Positions 17,089 through 25,177 of a DNA stretch of 32,394 nt are shown here, piece after piece; within the stretch, counting starts at the first letter, position 1; each line of letters starts with the position of its first letter. Made by a program: the position numbers and the translations under genes. The notes under the pieces are model-generated. The model was not told the origin of the DNA. It did no database searches and was given only the letters and a program-made list of their open reading frames with translations. Where the stretch lies: the NCBI GenBank assembly GCA_903834675.1, contig CAILKC010000131.1, forward strand, positions 1-32,394. Direction: 5' to 3'. The stretch comes from an uncultured Victivallales bacterium. GTDB taxonomy: Bacteria; Verrucomicrobiota; Lentisphaeria; Oligosphaerales; JAFGRS01.

Positions 17089-17221
17089 GCGTTCTAAGGT
17101 AGGCCCGCCATGGCGCGCCGACAAGTTTGCCGGCGGACACATGCCGCCTGCTCAGGGTCCTTCGGGGGTAGGGCTCCGAGAAACCGTGCCCATATCGATT
17201 GTCGCATCAGCGACGCGACAT
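17065..17221 (-). promoter_or_regulatory. Candidate BREX operon promoter region
   Basis: The 133-bp gap between the recombinase stop and brxA is the only place for a dedicated BREX promoter upstream of brxA. On the minus strand TTGTCG is followed after 17 bp by TACCTT, ending only about 7 bp before the first ATG, which would make a nearly leaderless mRNA. Both boxes match the sigma-70 consensus poorly. A GTCGC/GCGAC inverted repeat at about 17206-17219, just after the recombinase stop, could act as a weak terminator or operator. Confidence 0.25.
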
Positions 17222-18634
17222 TCAGCGGAGGTCAGCGATGAGCGCCAGAACCCGGCGGACATTGGCCGTCGACAAGGAGTCCGCAAACCGGTGCAGCTTG
17301 TCCCGGTCGGCCTGCTCGGGGTCCGGGAGCGCGGCCGGGGGCGGGGGCAGGGCGGTGGGCATGGCCGCGGGGAGGGCGGCTACGGCCTTTTGTAGGGCAT
17401 CATGGCCGATGTGGGTGTAGCGTTGGGTCATGGCCACGGTGCGATGCCCAACGATCTCCTGGACCACCGCCTGGGGCACCCCGGCCTCCTGGAGGAGGGT
17501 GACGGTGGTGTGTCGCAGGGAGTGGAAACCGTACTGCAGGACAGCGCGCTTGCCGGTGTGGACTTCCTTGCCAGTCTGCGGGTCGTGGTACCTGCCGGTG
17601 CCCGGTTTGTGGATCTGTACCCCGCAGCGAAAGAAGAGATCCTGGATGCGGTCGGTGGCGCGGTCGCGGTTGGCCTGGTAGTGGGCGGCAAGTTCCGGCA
17701 GCACGAAGCCCGTGCGCTTCTCGGGAGGGATGGTCTCCAACCTGCCCCGCAGCGCGGTGTGGATGGGGATGTGCAGGGGCTTGCCGGCACGCCGAGCGGT
17801 CTTGCGCGGGTTGATGAGGATCCAGCCGCGCATAAGGTCTACCTGGTCCCAGGTCAGCAGGCAGCAGTCGGCCAGGCGCTGGCCGGTGTAGATGCCCAGG
17901 AACAGCAGCAGCTTCATCTCGCCGGTGGCGGCGTCGCAGACGCGGCAGAGCACGTCCCATGAGAGCTCCTGGCGGTGGGTCTGGACTTCGTGCTTGCTGC
18001 TGATTTCATCGAACGGGTTGCTGGCAATCTTCTCCCGCGGCCCGAGGATGCGGAACACCAGCCGCAGCAGGCGGACGTGCTTGTTGATGGTCCCGGCACC
18101 GAGTCCCACCTTCTGCAGGTGTACCGCATAGTCACCCGCCATGGTCGCCGTGACCCGGTGCAGGGCCGGAAGATCGGGGTGCTGCGACTTCATCCAGGAC
18201 ACGAAGGCATCCCATTGGAAACGGTATTGGCGCAGAGTGGATTCCCCCGAGTCAGGGCGGTTCTGGGCGGCGAGGTAGCGGTCCCAGGCGTCGGCCAGGG
18301 CGAGCTTGTCCCGCACCAGCTCCACCGCCTCTGCATGCCGCTCTTCAGCACCGGTGACGGCGGCGCGCAGGGTCTTCAGCCGCTCCATGGTCTCCCCGGT
18401 GGTGAAGGGGGCGATCTTGGTTTTGCGGATCAGTTCGGCGGCGGTCTGATCGGTCACCTCGTCGCCCGTGTCCGGGTCCACCAGCTTCTCCCGGACGCGC
18501 TTCCCCTTGACCGTATACTGGAGCCAGTAGACCCCGTGCTTTTTCGACGCGGCTGGCAGTTCCTTGCCCAGCGCATCGCGCTTGTAGAGCCTGCCCTTAA
18601 TCGCCCTCTGCCGCTGCTGCGCCATCTGCTTCAC
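17222..18634 (-). CDS. Tyrosine recombinase / integrase of the BREX island
   Basis: 470 aa from GTG at 18634, with AGGGG six bases upstream as ribosome binding site; ATG at 18625 is an alternative. An SAM-like core-binding domain spans about 110-210. The catalytic domain carries Arg253 in YTGQRLADCCLLTWDQV, Lys278, the HxxR pair His371-Arg374 in HSLRHTTVTLL, His397 in GHRTVAMTQ and the nucleophile Tyr406 in QRYTHIG. All active-site residues are present, so it should be functional. A Pro/Ala-rich linker near 425-445 precedes a short helical tail. It sits just inside the island border next to the tRNA-Tyr fragment, the classic arrangement for a tRNA-integrating genomic island, and points toward the BREX genes. 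Confidence 0.93.
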   Translation of the reverse strand: MKQMAQQRQRAIKGRLYKRDALGKELPAASKKHGVYWLQYTVKGKRVREKLVDPDTGDEVTDQTAAELIRKTKIAPFTTGETMERLKTLRAAVTGAEERHAEAVELVRDKLALADAWDRYLAAQNRPDSGESTLRQYRFQWDAFVSWMKSQHPDLPALHRVTATMAGDYAVHLQKVGLGAGTINKHVRLLRLVFRILGPREKIASNPFDEISSKHEVQTHRQELSWDVLCRVCDAATGEMKLLLFLGIYTGQRLADCCLLTWDQVDLMRGWILINPRKTARRAGKPLHIPIHTALRGRLETIPPEKRTGFVLPELAAHYQANRDRATDRIQDLFFRCGVQIHKPGTGRYHDPQTGKEVHTGKRAVLQYGFHSLRHTTVTLLQEAGVPQAVVQEIVGHRTVAMTQRYTHIGHDALQKAVAALPAAMPTALPPPPAALPDPEQADRDKLHRFADSLSTANVRRVLALIADLR

Positions 18635-18663
18635 CGCCTTCCCCTGTCGCTACCTTGACCGAA

Positions 18664-18699
18664 CAGTGATAACGTATCACCGTGGGGAGGGGGTGTAAA
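18664..18699 (-). promoter_or_regulatory. Candidate integrase promoter with overlapping palindromic operator
   Basis: On the minus strand TTTACA (18699-18694) and TACGTT (18676-18671) are 17 bp apart, giving a plausible sigma-70 promoter with a roughly 30-nt leader to the GTG start. The -10 box lies inside an inverted repeat, GTGATA-ACG-TATCAC at 18666-18680, which is a likely repressor site or recombinase/excisionase site. Confidence 0.4.
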
Positions 18700-18703
18700 C
18701 TCT

Positions 18704-18723
18704 TAAAAGCCACTAAAAGCCAC
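18704..18723 (+). repeat. Tandem 10-bp repeat TAAAAGCCAC x2 next to the att site
   Basis: Two perfect head-to-tail copies of TAAAAGCCAC lie 23 bp before the tRNA-Tyr fragment. A third copy occurs beyond the tRNA fragment at 18902-18911. Short tandem sites next to the core are what recombinase arm-binding sites look like, but this is inference. Confidence 0.6.
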
Positions 18724-18746
18724 AACTATGCATGAACTGATGCTAA

Positions 18747-18808
18747 ACCAGCAGTCTGTAAATCTGCTGGCATCGCCTTCCTTGGTTCAAATCCAAGCCC
18801 TACCACCA
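18747..18808 (+). tRNA. 3' fragment of tRNA-Tyr (GTA); right attachment site of the island
   Basis: The segment holds the 3' side of a bacterial class II tRNA-Tyr: the anticodon arm with loop CTGTAAA, a long variable arm (GCATCGCCTTC-like), the T arm CTTGGTTCAAATCCAAG, the 3' acceptor strand CCCTACC, discriminator A and encoded CCA. A matching 5' acceptor strand (GGTAGGG) and a D arm are absent upstream, so it is a partial duplicate and not a functional gene. Orientation places the island on the left (BREX side) and the original chromosome on the right. The intact tRNA-Tyr reconstituted at the other junction should lie beyond the left end. Confidence 0.85.
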
Positions 18809-18823
18809 GCCTCAATATGCACC

Positions 18824-18866
18824 AAGACAGGTAGTTGCAGCCCAAACGGCTGTCGCTACCTGTCTT
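18824..18866 (+). terminator. Stem-loop terminator downstream of tRNA-Tyr
   Basis: An 11-bp perfect stem, AAGACAGGTAG (18824-18834) with CTACCTGTCTT (18856-18866), encloses a further CAGCC/GGCTG stem around a CAAAC loop. It is followed by CTTGTTT. It begins 15 bp after the tRNA CCA end and probably was the terminator of the original tRNA-Tyr gene, left behind by integration. It might also work from the other side. Confidence 0.65.
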
Positions 18867-18901
18867 CTTGTTTACCCACCTTTTCCACCTGTCCTGGTGC
18901 T

Positions 18902-18911
18902 TAAAAGCCAC
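18902..18911 (+). repeat. Third copy of TAAAAGCCAC, outside the tRNA fragment
   Basis: Identical to the tandem copies at 18704-18723 but on the presumed chromosomal side, 93 bp after the tRNA end. Its place outside the island is unexpected if these are island arm sites. Confidence 0.5.
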
Positions 18912-18941
18912 GGTTCTGGGGGATGAAAGGCAGGTTTCTCC

Positions 18942-21089
18942 ATGGTTGATGCAAGGAAGAAGACCGCCATGAACAGGCGCGCCACTCCCAGGCAGGTCAA
19001 GCGTCCTTGCGCCGCGGGGCCTGGCCTTTCACGTAAGATGTGGAAGCATGGTCTCTTCCTTTTCTTACTTACTTTCCTGGTCAATGTCAATACCTTGACC
19101 CTGAATTATGCATTGGATGACTCCCTTCTGATTACCCAAAACAAACTTACCCAAAAAGGCCTATTCGGTCTTCCTGAGATTTGGAGCAGTGATGTCTTCT
19201 TAGGGTATTTCGGTAAGACTGGTATAGAAACTGGGGGGCGCTACCGGCCGATGTCGCAGACCCTATTTGCTCTGCAACTTGAGTTTTTTGGCTCCAAACC
19301 AATTGTCGGGCATTTCTTCAATACTTTCTTGTATGCAGTCACCTGTCTTATGCTGTATTTTCTCTTGTATACTCTTTTTCCGCAGTACCAAGATAGCACC
19401 ATACTGTCTTCTCTACCGTTTGTTGCCGTCCTGATCTATGCCATGCACCCTCTACATGCCGAAGTTGTGGCTAACATTAAGAGTCTTGATGAGATACTTG
19501 CTATGCTCTTTGCGGTCACTGCAACGCGGCTATTCATGGCTTCATTTCAGGCCAGAAAAGGGTTATTCATAGGGCTTGGAGCAAGTGCCTTTTTTCTGGC
19601 CTTAGTTTCTAAAGAGAACTCGCTTACTTTCCTTGCCGTTATTCCCTTGACATTATTCTACCTCAGGAAGGACTTCAAAGAAATCTTCATCACTGTGATC
19701 CTTCCTCTTTTAGCCAGCGTCGGTCTGTACTTTCTGCTGCGCGGTCTTGCCTTGGGAGCCGATCCCGGGATTCCCTGGGTCGACAATTTTCTGACGAATC
19801 CTTTCTTTGGGGCAAGCCTCATGCAGAAGTTGGCCACGGTATTGACCTGCTGGCTGAAATACCTGGAACTCATGGTGTTTCCGCACCCCCTGACGACAGA
19901 TTACTACCCGGCCATGGTGCCTGTGACAGGGTGGGGACATCCACGGGTTTGGATTTCTCTTCTGTGCTTTGCTGGGGCCTCTTTGTTTGCGGTCTGGAAG
20001 CTCCCGAAGAGGAACGTGGTTTCCTTTGGCATTCTGTACTTCTTGATCACGTTTTCAATCACCTCCAACCTATTGATCAACATGGGCACCCCGCTGAATG
20101 ATAGATTCATGTTCATGCCACTGGCTGGCTTATGTGTTGTGATGGCGTACTTACTTACGGATATTCTGCCGGCACACCTGCCAGGGCCAAGGCAGAGAAG
20201 AGTACCTGCCGTCTTGATTCTCATCTTTAGTATGGGCCTAGCCGCAAAAACCTTCAGTCGCAACCTTGACTGGAAAGATGATTTCACCCTATTCCAGCAT
20301 GATATCCAGATTTCAGCTAAGAGCGCGCGCTGTAATGTGATGACGGGTAAGACGTACTACGATGAGGCTCGTTCGTGTGATGATTTCTTGCAGAAAGAGG
20401 ACTACTTACAGAAGGCTGAACTGTATGTGACGAGGGGTCTGGAGATTTACGATCGGTACTATTTGGCCTGGACCATCTTGGGGATTATGGATATGGAGAA
20501 GGGAAATTACCGACAGGCACGTGACCGTTTTGAACGTTCACTGAAGATAGAACCGGCACAAGGCGTGGCGTTGGCCAACCTCGGTTTCATCGGTTGGAAA
20601 ATGGCTGAGAAGCGCGACAGCGAGGGAGCTCTGATGGCATTTGGCGCACTGCAGCAGTTTGCGCCGCGAGTCCCTGACTCATACCTCGGGAAGGCTGGGG
20701 TGTTTTCCAGAACCGGACAAGTTGATGCCGCAATGGCTGAACTTGATGCTCTCTTGAAGATCGATGGGATGAACGCCTCAGGACACCGGCTGAAGGGTGA
20801 ACTTTACGCAACTCAACTCAGCGACGATGCTCGGGCGGAGGAATGCTTCAAGAAAGCACTTCAATGTTCGCCTAATGACAGCGCTGTTCTGGGACTTCTT
20901 GGGATATCTGCATACCGCAAGAATGAGTTTGGCAAAGCCCTGGAATATTTCCGGAAGGCATCGGCCCTCGATCCTGCCAACGTCCAGTTGCTGTCCAGCC
21001 TTGGGAGCACGTACAAAGCCATGGGAGATACCGCCAAGGCGCAGGAGTATTTGAAGCGGGCCAAGGAGGCGCCCGGGGCCAGGAAATAG
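18942..21089 (+). CDS. TMTC-like polytopic membrane protein with C-terminal TPR repeats
   Basis: 715 aa from ATG at 18942, with AAAGG about 10 bp upstream; Met10 is an alternative start. A basic N-terminus is followed by about ten membrane segments between residues 37 and 435. The first periplasmic loop has NYALDDSLLITQ (Asp59-Asp60) and GGRYRPMSQTL, then FALQLEFFG and HFFNTFLYAV, then IYAMHPLHAEVVANIKSLDE; this layout is typical of GT-C-fold TMTC-like proteins (probable O-mannosyl or lipid-linked-sugar transferases). NDRFMFMPLAGLC at 386-398 fits the same group. Residues about 455-715 are TPR helices. The gene is much AT-richer than its neighbours and sits alone immediately outside the island border, which suggests separate transfer. 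Enzyme activity is inferred, not proven. Confidence 0.8.
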   Translation: MVDARKKTAMNRRATPRQVKRPCAAGPGLSRKMWKHGLFLFLLTFLVNVNTLTLNYALDDSLLITQNKLTQKGLFGLPEIWSSDVFLGYFGKTGIETGGRYRPMSQTLFALQLEFFGSKPIVGHFFNTFLYAVTCLMLYFLLYTLFPQYQDSTILSSLPFVAVLIYAMHPLHAEVVANIKSLDEILAMLFAVTATRLFMASFQARKGLFIGLGASAFFLALVSKENSLTFLAVIPLTLFYLRKDFKEIFITVILPLLASVGLYFLLRGLALGADPGIPWVDNFLTNPFFGASLMQKLATVLTCWLKYLELMVFPHPLTTDYYPAMVPVTGWGHPRVWISLLCFAGASLFAVWKLPKRNVVSFGILYFLITFSITSNLLINMGTPLNDRFMFMPLAGLCVVMAYLLTDILPAHLPGPRQRRVPAVLILIFSMGLAAKTFSRNLDWKDDFTLFQHDIQISAKSARCNVMTGKTYYDEARSCDDFLQKEDYLQKAELYVTRGLEIYDRYYLAWTILGIMDMEKGNYRQARDRFERSLKIEPAQGVALANLGFIGWKMAEKRDSEGALMAFGALQQFAPRVPDSYLGKAGVFSRTGQVDAAMAELDALLKIDGMNASGHRLKGELYATQLSDDARAEECFKKALQCSPNDSAVLGLLGISAYRKNEFGKALEYFRKASALDPANVQLLSSLGSTYKAMGDTAKAQEYLKRAKEAPGARK

Positions 21090-21183
21090 AGGCTTGTTGT
21101 TTTCATGCCTCCGACCGCACCCCGGTCAGTCTGCTGGCCATCTTGCCAGCGGATGGGGTGGAGGGACGCTCGCGCGCCTGGCG

Positions 21184-24100
21184 TCACTCGTCCCGCAGGC
21201 TGTCGGCGGGGGTGCCGCGGGTGGTTCTGAGCGCGGCGCCCACGATCCAGAGCATGCCGCTGAGGAGGATCAGGGCGCACCAGAGGGCGACGCCGATGAG
21301 GTCGGGATGGCTGTCTTTGCCTGCCACGGACGGGTACACCGCCACCCACCCCGCCAGGGCGCCGCAGGTCAGGCCGGCAAACAGCAGGAGCGCGTGCTCC
21401 GTGGTCACCTGGCAGACCAGAGCAGCACGGCGGAAGCCGACCGCGCGCAACAGCGCCAGCTCGCCGCGGCGCTCGAGGGCATGTCGCGTCACGAGGGCGC
21501 CGAGAGCGACACCTCCCAGCACCAGTCCCAGGCCGCCCAGAGCCAGGAAGATAGCCAGGTAGGTATTCTCGACCGCGCCGAAGGCCGCCAGGCGGTCCCG
21601 ACACGAGCTCAGCTCCAGCCCGCGGTCCGCCAAGGTAGCCTGGAGCCACGCCGCGGCACGCTCTTCCTGCCCGGTCGGCGCCTCGACCAGCAGCACGCGG
21701 GCGCCGCCGGCATCGGGGAACAGTTCTCGGAAGCGCGTCGCCGAGATTAGGACGTGGCCCTGGAAGACGCTGTTTGCGAGGCCGGCGACGAAGCGTAGTC
21801 GCACCGGTCTGCCGCGGCTGTCGGGCAGGGTCAGGGTGGCTCCGACCCGCAGGCCCAGGCCCCAGACGATGACACTCTGATCCGCGATGGCGGGGATGGT
21901 GTCGGGTCCGAGGTCCTGATTGAGCCGTTCCCAGGGACTGCCATCGGCGGTGCCATCCAGGGTCGTAACCGCGGTGAAGGCGCCGCGTTGGCTGAACTCG
22001 GCGGGATCGACCCCGAGCAGGCGCGGCCGGCCGGTGCGATTGAGGTTCAGGCAACTGGCGTTATCGCCCTCGGAGAGGGTCAGGTTCACCAGCTTGAGTC
22101 CTGCCGGGAAGGTGGTTTCGTCGAGGCCCAGGGCCCGACGTCCGTTGGGGGTGTTGGCGTCGGCGAGCAGCGGCAGGGAGGTTTCGCCATAGAAGCTGAA
22201 CCCGCCCGTTCCAGAGTCTCGCGGTCCGCTGCCGACTGGGGGGCGGCGGCGATTGGCGCCCACGGCCACGACCAGGAAGACGGCGCAGGCGAGGGTGCCG
22301 CATACCGCCAGGCTTCGTCCCGGGCGCCGCGCGGCATTGCGCACACTCAGTCCGCCGAAGCCGACGTGGAGTAGCCCCTGCAGGACGGCCATCCAGCCGG
22401 CCAGTCCGCCCAGGAGAAGCAGCGTCCCCGCGGCAAAGAAGAGGCCGGCGGAGGTGGTTTCGTGCCTCGGGTCGCCAGCCATGGCCAGGGCGGCTCCGCT
22501 GCTCACCAGGCCCAGGCCCAGGAGTGCCAGGCGGAGCAGTCTGCGCCGGTTCGGCGTCGGACTGACGGCGCCGCCATGCAGGGTTCCGACGGTCGTTGCA
22601 GTCAGACGTCGCGCCATCCACCCGAGCACCAGGGTCGCCGCGCCGAGCGAGGCCGCGGCGCCGACGACCAAGGAGCGCACGGTCAGCGCCGGCGCTACCG
22701 GCAACGAGCCGACGCTTGCCTGCCACACGTGGCTCAGCGCCAGGACTGCGGCGTGGTTGTAGAGCAGGCCCAGTGCTGCCCCCACAAGCACTCCAGGCAA
22801 GGCCACGCAGAACCCCTCGGCAAGGACCAGGCGCTGGACCTGGCGCGGCGTAAACCCGAGCGCGAGCAGAGTCCCCACCTGGCCGCGCCGATAGTCCAAG
22901 GACAGGCCAAAAAGCAGTCCGGTGAGGAGCAGCGCCGCCACGATCAGGAAGCCGCTTAGCCCAAGGAACAGCTGGGCGAAATCCACCGCCTGTCCAGCCG
23001 CCTGCAACCCCTCTTCAAGCACCGGCTGGACCTGGAGGCCGAGCGCTTCCGTCGGCAAGCTCTCCCGCAGGCGCGCCTGCACCCCCGCAACCGGCAAGGC
23101 GGTCCGCACGGCGGTAGCGTCGCCGAAACGGTTGGCCCACAGGCGCTGGGCCGTTGCCAGGCTGACGAAGGCCTTGGGGGCGCCACGCCAGCGCTTCCAG
23201 TACTCCTCGTCCTGGTCCCTTACCCGCTTCAGGTCGATGGGGATTCCCGGTTCCCACTCGGCGCAGTGCTCTGCCTCTGCGAGGCCCGGGATGGCGGGCA
23301 TTAGCGAGGGATCGGCGAAGGGCCTTTCCAGCGGCACGATGTGTCGCACTTTGAAGGTGGCCTGGCGCTCCTCCAACAAGCGCAGCGCGCCGACGCTGAA
23401 GTAGCTCAGCGTGAGCTCGTCGCCGACGCGACAGGGCAGGTCATCAGCGAGCCACTGGTTGAGCGCGATGCCGTCGTTTCCGAGGTCGGTGGGCAGCCAG
23501 GCGGCGTCGGTGCCGGTGACAAAGGAATACGGCGTTACCCGGTCTGCGCAGCGCAGCGTGTTGGCGAAGTAGGTCAGGAAGGTCGCCGCTCCGGGGAGGC
23601 GCGCCGCGGCGTGGCTGACCGCGGGGTCGAGGAAGATGCGCTCCGAGGTCAGCTCCGTCGTCTCACCCGGCAGCTCGTTCAGCGTGAGTCCGAGGTCGGC
23701 CAGGGTCCACTGGGTGGCCAGGGCGGCGGCCACGCGCTCCCGGGTGAGAGCGCGATCTCCGGCCATGAGGAAGAGGTTGGCACGGTCGGGGAGTTTGAGG
23801 GCTCGGCAGAGGTCCGAGCGATTCACGAAGACGTTATGGGGCGGCAGGTTTTCAGCCCGCAGGCTGAAGTCGGCCATCTGCGCCGGGCCGATGACGGCCT
23901 TGAGCGTGAGCCGGAGGACGGCCTGGCCATCCGCCGCTGCGGCCAGCGGCGTCTCGCGCGGAAACGCCGTGAGCTTCTCCGTCCGCACCACCAGTACATC
24001 GCCCGGCGCCAGGTGCAGGCGCGCCGCGGAGTCGGCGCCGAGCACAGCCTCACCCGGCCCGGGCACGGGAAAAAGGCCATTCGCGGTCAGTTGGGAAAAG

Positions 24101-24441
24101 GAGTCCTCGATGCCGAGCAACACGATGCGGTTCAGGCGTTGGTTACGGTCGGGCGCCGAGGCCATCCCGGGCACTTGCAGCACGGCCGTCAGCGGGACCC
24201 CCAGCTTGACGGTGAGTCGTCGGGCCAGGTCGGCCTGGGTCAGGCGGTCGCCCGAGGTCACGGCGTGCGTCGTCCGGCCCAGGCGCAGTGCGACGCGCTG
24301 GCGTAGGCTGTGGCGCACCGAATCGCCCACCAGCAGAGCGCCGGTAATCACCATGGCGCAGACGGCGGTCGCCAGCGCCGTGGCCAGGTGGGCCGCCCGG
24401 TAATGGCGCAGACTGCGCCGGATGAGCAGCGCGGTCGTCAT
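21184..24441 (-). CDS. ABC transporter permease, FtsX/MacB-type (large form)
   Basis: 1085 aa from ATG at 24441; the ATG overlaps the ATPase stop as ATGA. A membrane helix at about 18-38 is followed by a long extracytoplasmic MacB-like domain. The first FtsX domain begins near residue 480 (FLGLSGFLIVAALLLTGL, then GTLLALGFTPRQVQRLVLAEG). A central helix pair and a second extracytoplasmic part follow, and a second FtsX domain occupies about 958-1085 (ALGGLGLVLGGVALGAL, then RRGELALLRAVGFRR). The double-FtsX architecture matches LolC/E-like or DevC-like permeases that use energy to release lipoproteins or expel substrates. It works with the LolD-like ATPase encoded just upstream. The substrate is unknown. 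Confidence 0.88.
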   Translation of the reverse strand: MTTALLIRRSLRHYRAAHLATALATAVCAMVITGALLVGDSVRHSLRQRVALRLGRTTHAVTSGDRLTQADLARRLTVKLGVPLTAVLQVPGMASAPDRNQRLNRIVLLGIEDSFSQLTANGLFPVPGPGEAVLGADSAARLHLAPGDVLVVRTEKLTAFPRETPLAAAADGQAVLRLTLKAVIGPAQMADFSLRAENLPPHNVFVNRSDLCRALKLPDRANLFLMAGDRALTRERVAAALATQWTLADLGLTLNELPGETTELTSERIFLDPAVSHAAARLPGAATFLTYFANTLRCADRVTPYSFVTGTDAAWLPTDLGNDGIALNQWLADDLPCRVGDELTLSYFSVGALRLLEERQATFKVRHIVPLERPFADPSLMPAIPGLAEAEHCAEWEPGIPIDLKRVRDQDEEYWKRWRGAPKAFVSLATAQRLWANRFGDATAVRTALPVAGVQARLRESLPTEALGLQVQPVLEEGLQAAGQAVDFAQLFLGLSGFLIVAALLLTGLLFGLSLDYRRGQVGTLLALGFTPRQVQRLVLAEGFCVALPGVLVGAALGLLYNHAAVLALSHVWQASVGSLPVAPALTVRSLVVGAAASLGAATLVLGWMARRLTATTVGTLHGGAVSPTPNRRRLLRLALLGLGLVSSGAALAMAGDPRHETTSAGLFFAAGTLLLLGGLAGWMAVLQGLLHVGFGGLSVRNAARRPGRSLAVCGTLACAVFLVVAVGANRRRPPVGSGPRDSGTGGFSFYGETSLPLLADANTPNGRRALGLDETTFPAGLKLVNLTLSEGDNASCLNLNRTGRPRLLGVDPAEFSQRGAFTAVTTLDGTADGSPWERLNQDLGPDTIPAIADQSVIVWGLGLRVGATLTLPDSRGRPVRLRFVAGLANSVFQGHVLISATRFRELFPDAGGARVLLVEAPTGQEERAAAWLQATLADRGLELSSCRDRLAAFGAVENTYLAIFLALGGLGLVLGGVALGALVTRHALERRGELALLRAVGFRRAALVCQVTTEHALLLFAGLTCGALAGWVAVYPSVAGKDSHPDLIGVALWCALILLSGMLWIVGAALRTTRGTPADSLRDE

Positions 24442-25175
24442 GGCGTATCCGTAGGCAGGGGGGCGGCGGGCTGCGATGCCAGGGGCGCGAGCCGTCCCTG
24501 GTGCAGCCGCAGGCTGCGGTCCAGACGCCGCGCCAGCTCCTGCGAGTGAGTGACCACCACCAAGGTGATGCCTTCCTCGCGGTTGACCGCCGCCAGCAGG
24601 TCTCCCAAGGCCGCCGCGGAGTCCGCATCGAGCGAGCCCGTCGGTTCGTCAGCCAGCAACAGGCACGGGCGGTTGATCAGGGCCCGCGCCACCGCGACCC
24701 GCTGGCGTTCGCCGCCGGAGAGCGTCCCGGGAAAGGCCTGGCTGCGCTCGGTCAGGCCGACTCGCGCCAGCAGGTCCAGGGCCCGCGTTCGCAGCGCGGC
24801 TCGGTCCGGACGATCGCGCCGGGCCAGGGTCGGAACCAGGACATTCTCCAGTACGGAGCACTGCGGCAGCAGGTGGTGCAGTTGGAAGACGAAGCCGATC
24901 TTGCGGTTGCGCAACTCGGCCAGGCGCTCGTCCTCGAGTTCGGCCAGGTTGTGGCCAGCGACACGCACGCTGCCGCTGTCCGGCCGGTCCAGTCCCCCGA
25001 TCAGGTTCAGCAGGGTGCTCTTGCCTGAACCCGAGGGCCCCAAAATGGCCAGGCGCTCGCCGACCGCGATCGTCAACGAGACGCCGCGCAGCACGCTGAC
25101 GGGGGGTTGCCCCACTGGCGCAAACTCGCGGACGAGATGGACGAGCTCAACGACCGGGGCGATCACCTCTGGCAT
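24438..25175 (-). CDS. ABC transporter ATP-binding protein, LolD/MacB type
   Basis: 245 aa from ATG at 25175. Walker A GPSGSGKS is at 46-53, the Q-loop region [18 protein letters not shown] at about 95-112, the signature [15 protein letters not shown] at 152-166, Walker B plus D-loop [12 protein letters not shown] at 172-183, and the H-loop [10 protein letters not shown] near 206-215. [23 protein letters not shown] wording is characteristic of the LolD/MacB subfamily that powers FtsX-type permeases. It begins 2 bp after the glycosyltransferase stop and overlaps the permease start, so it forms a transporter with that gene. Confidence 0.93.
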   Translation of the reverse strand: MPEVIAPVVELVHLVREFAPVGQPPVSVLRGVSLTIAVGERLAILGPSGSGKSTLLNLIGGLDRPDSGSVRVAGHNLAELEDERLAELRNRKIGFVFQLHHLLPQCSVLENVLVPTLARRDRPDRAALRTRALDLLARVGLTERSQAFPGTLSGGERQRVAVARALINRPCLLLADEPTGSLDADSAAALGDLLAAVNREEGITLVVVTHSQELARRLDRSLRLHQGRLAPLASQPAAPLPTDTP

Positions 25176-25177
25176 GG

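Noticed and set aside
18724..18808. Complete functional tRNA-Tyr
   Set aside because: No 5' acceptor strand pairing with CCCTACC and no D arm occur upstream, so only the 3' part is present.
21090..21183. Terminator between the TMTC-like gene and the permease
   Set aside because: GCTGGC/GCCAGC at 21133-21150 forms a 6-bp stem but has no T-tract on either strand.
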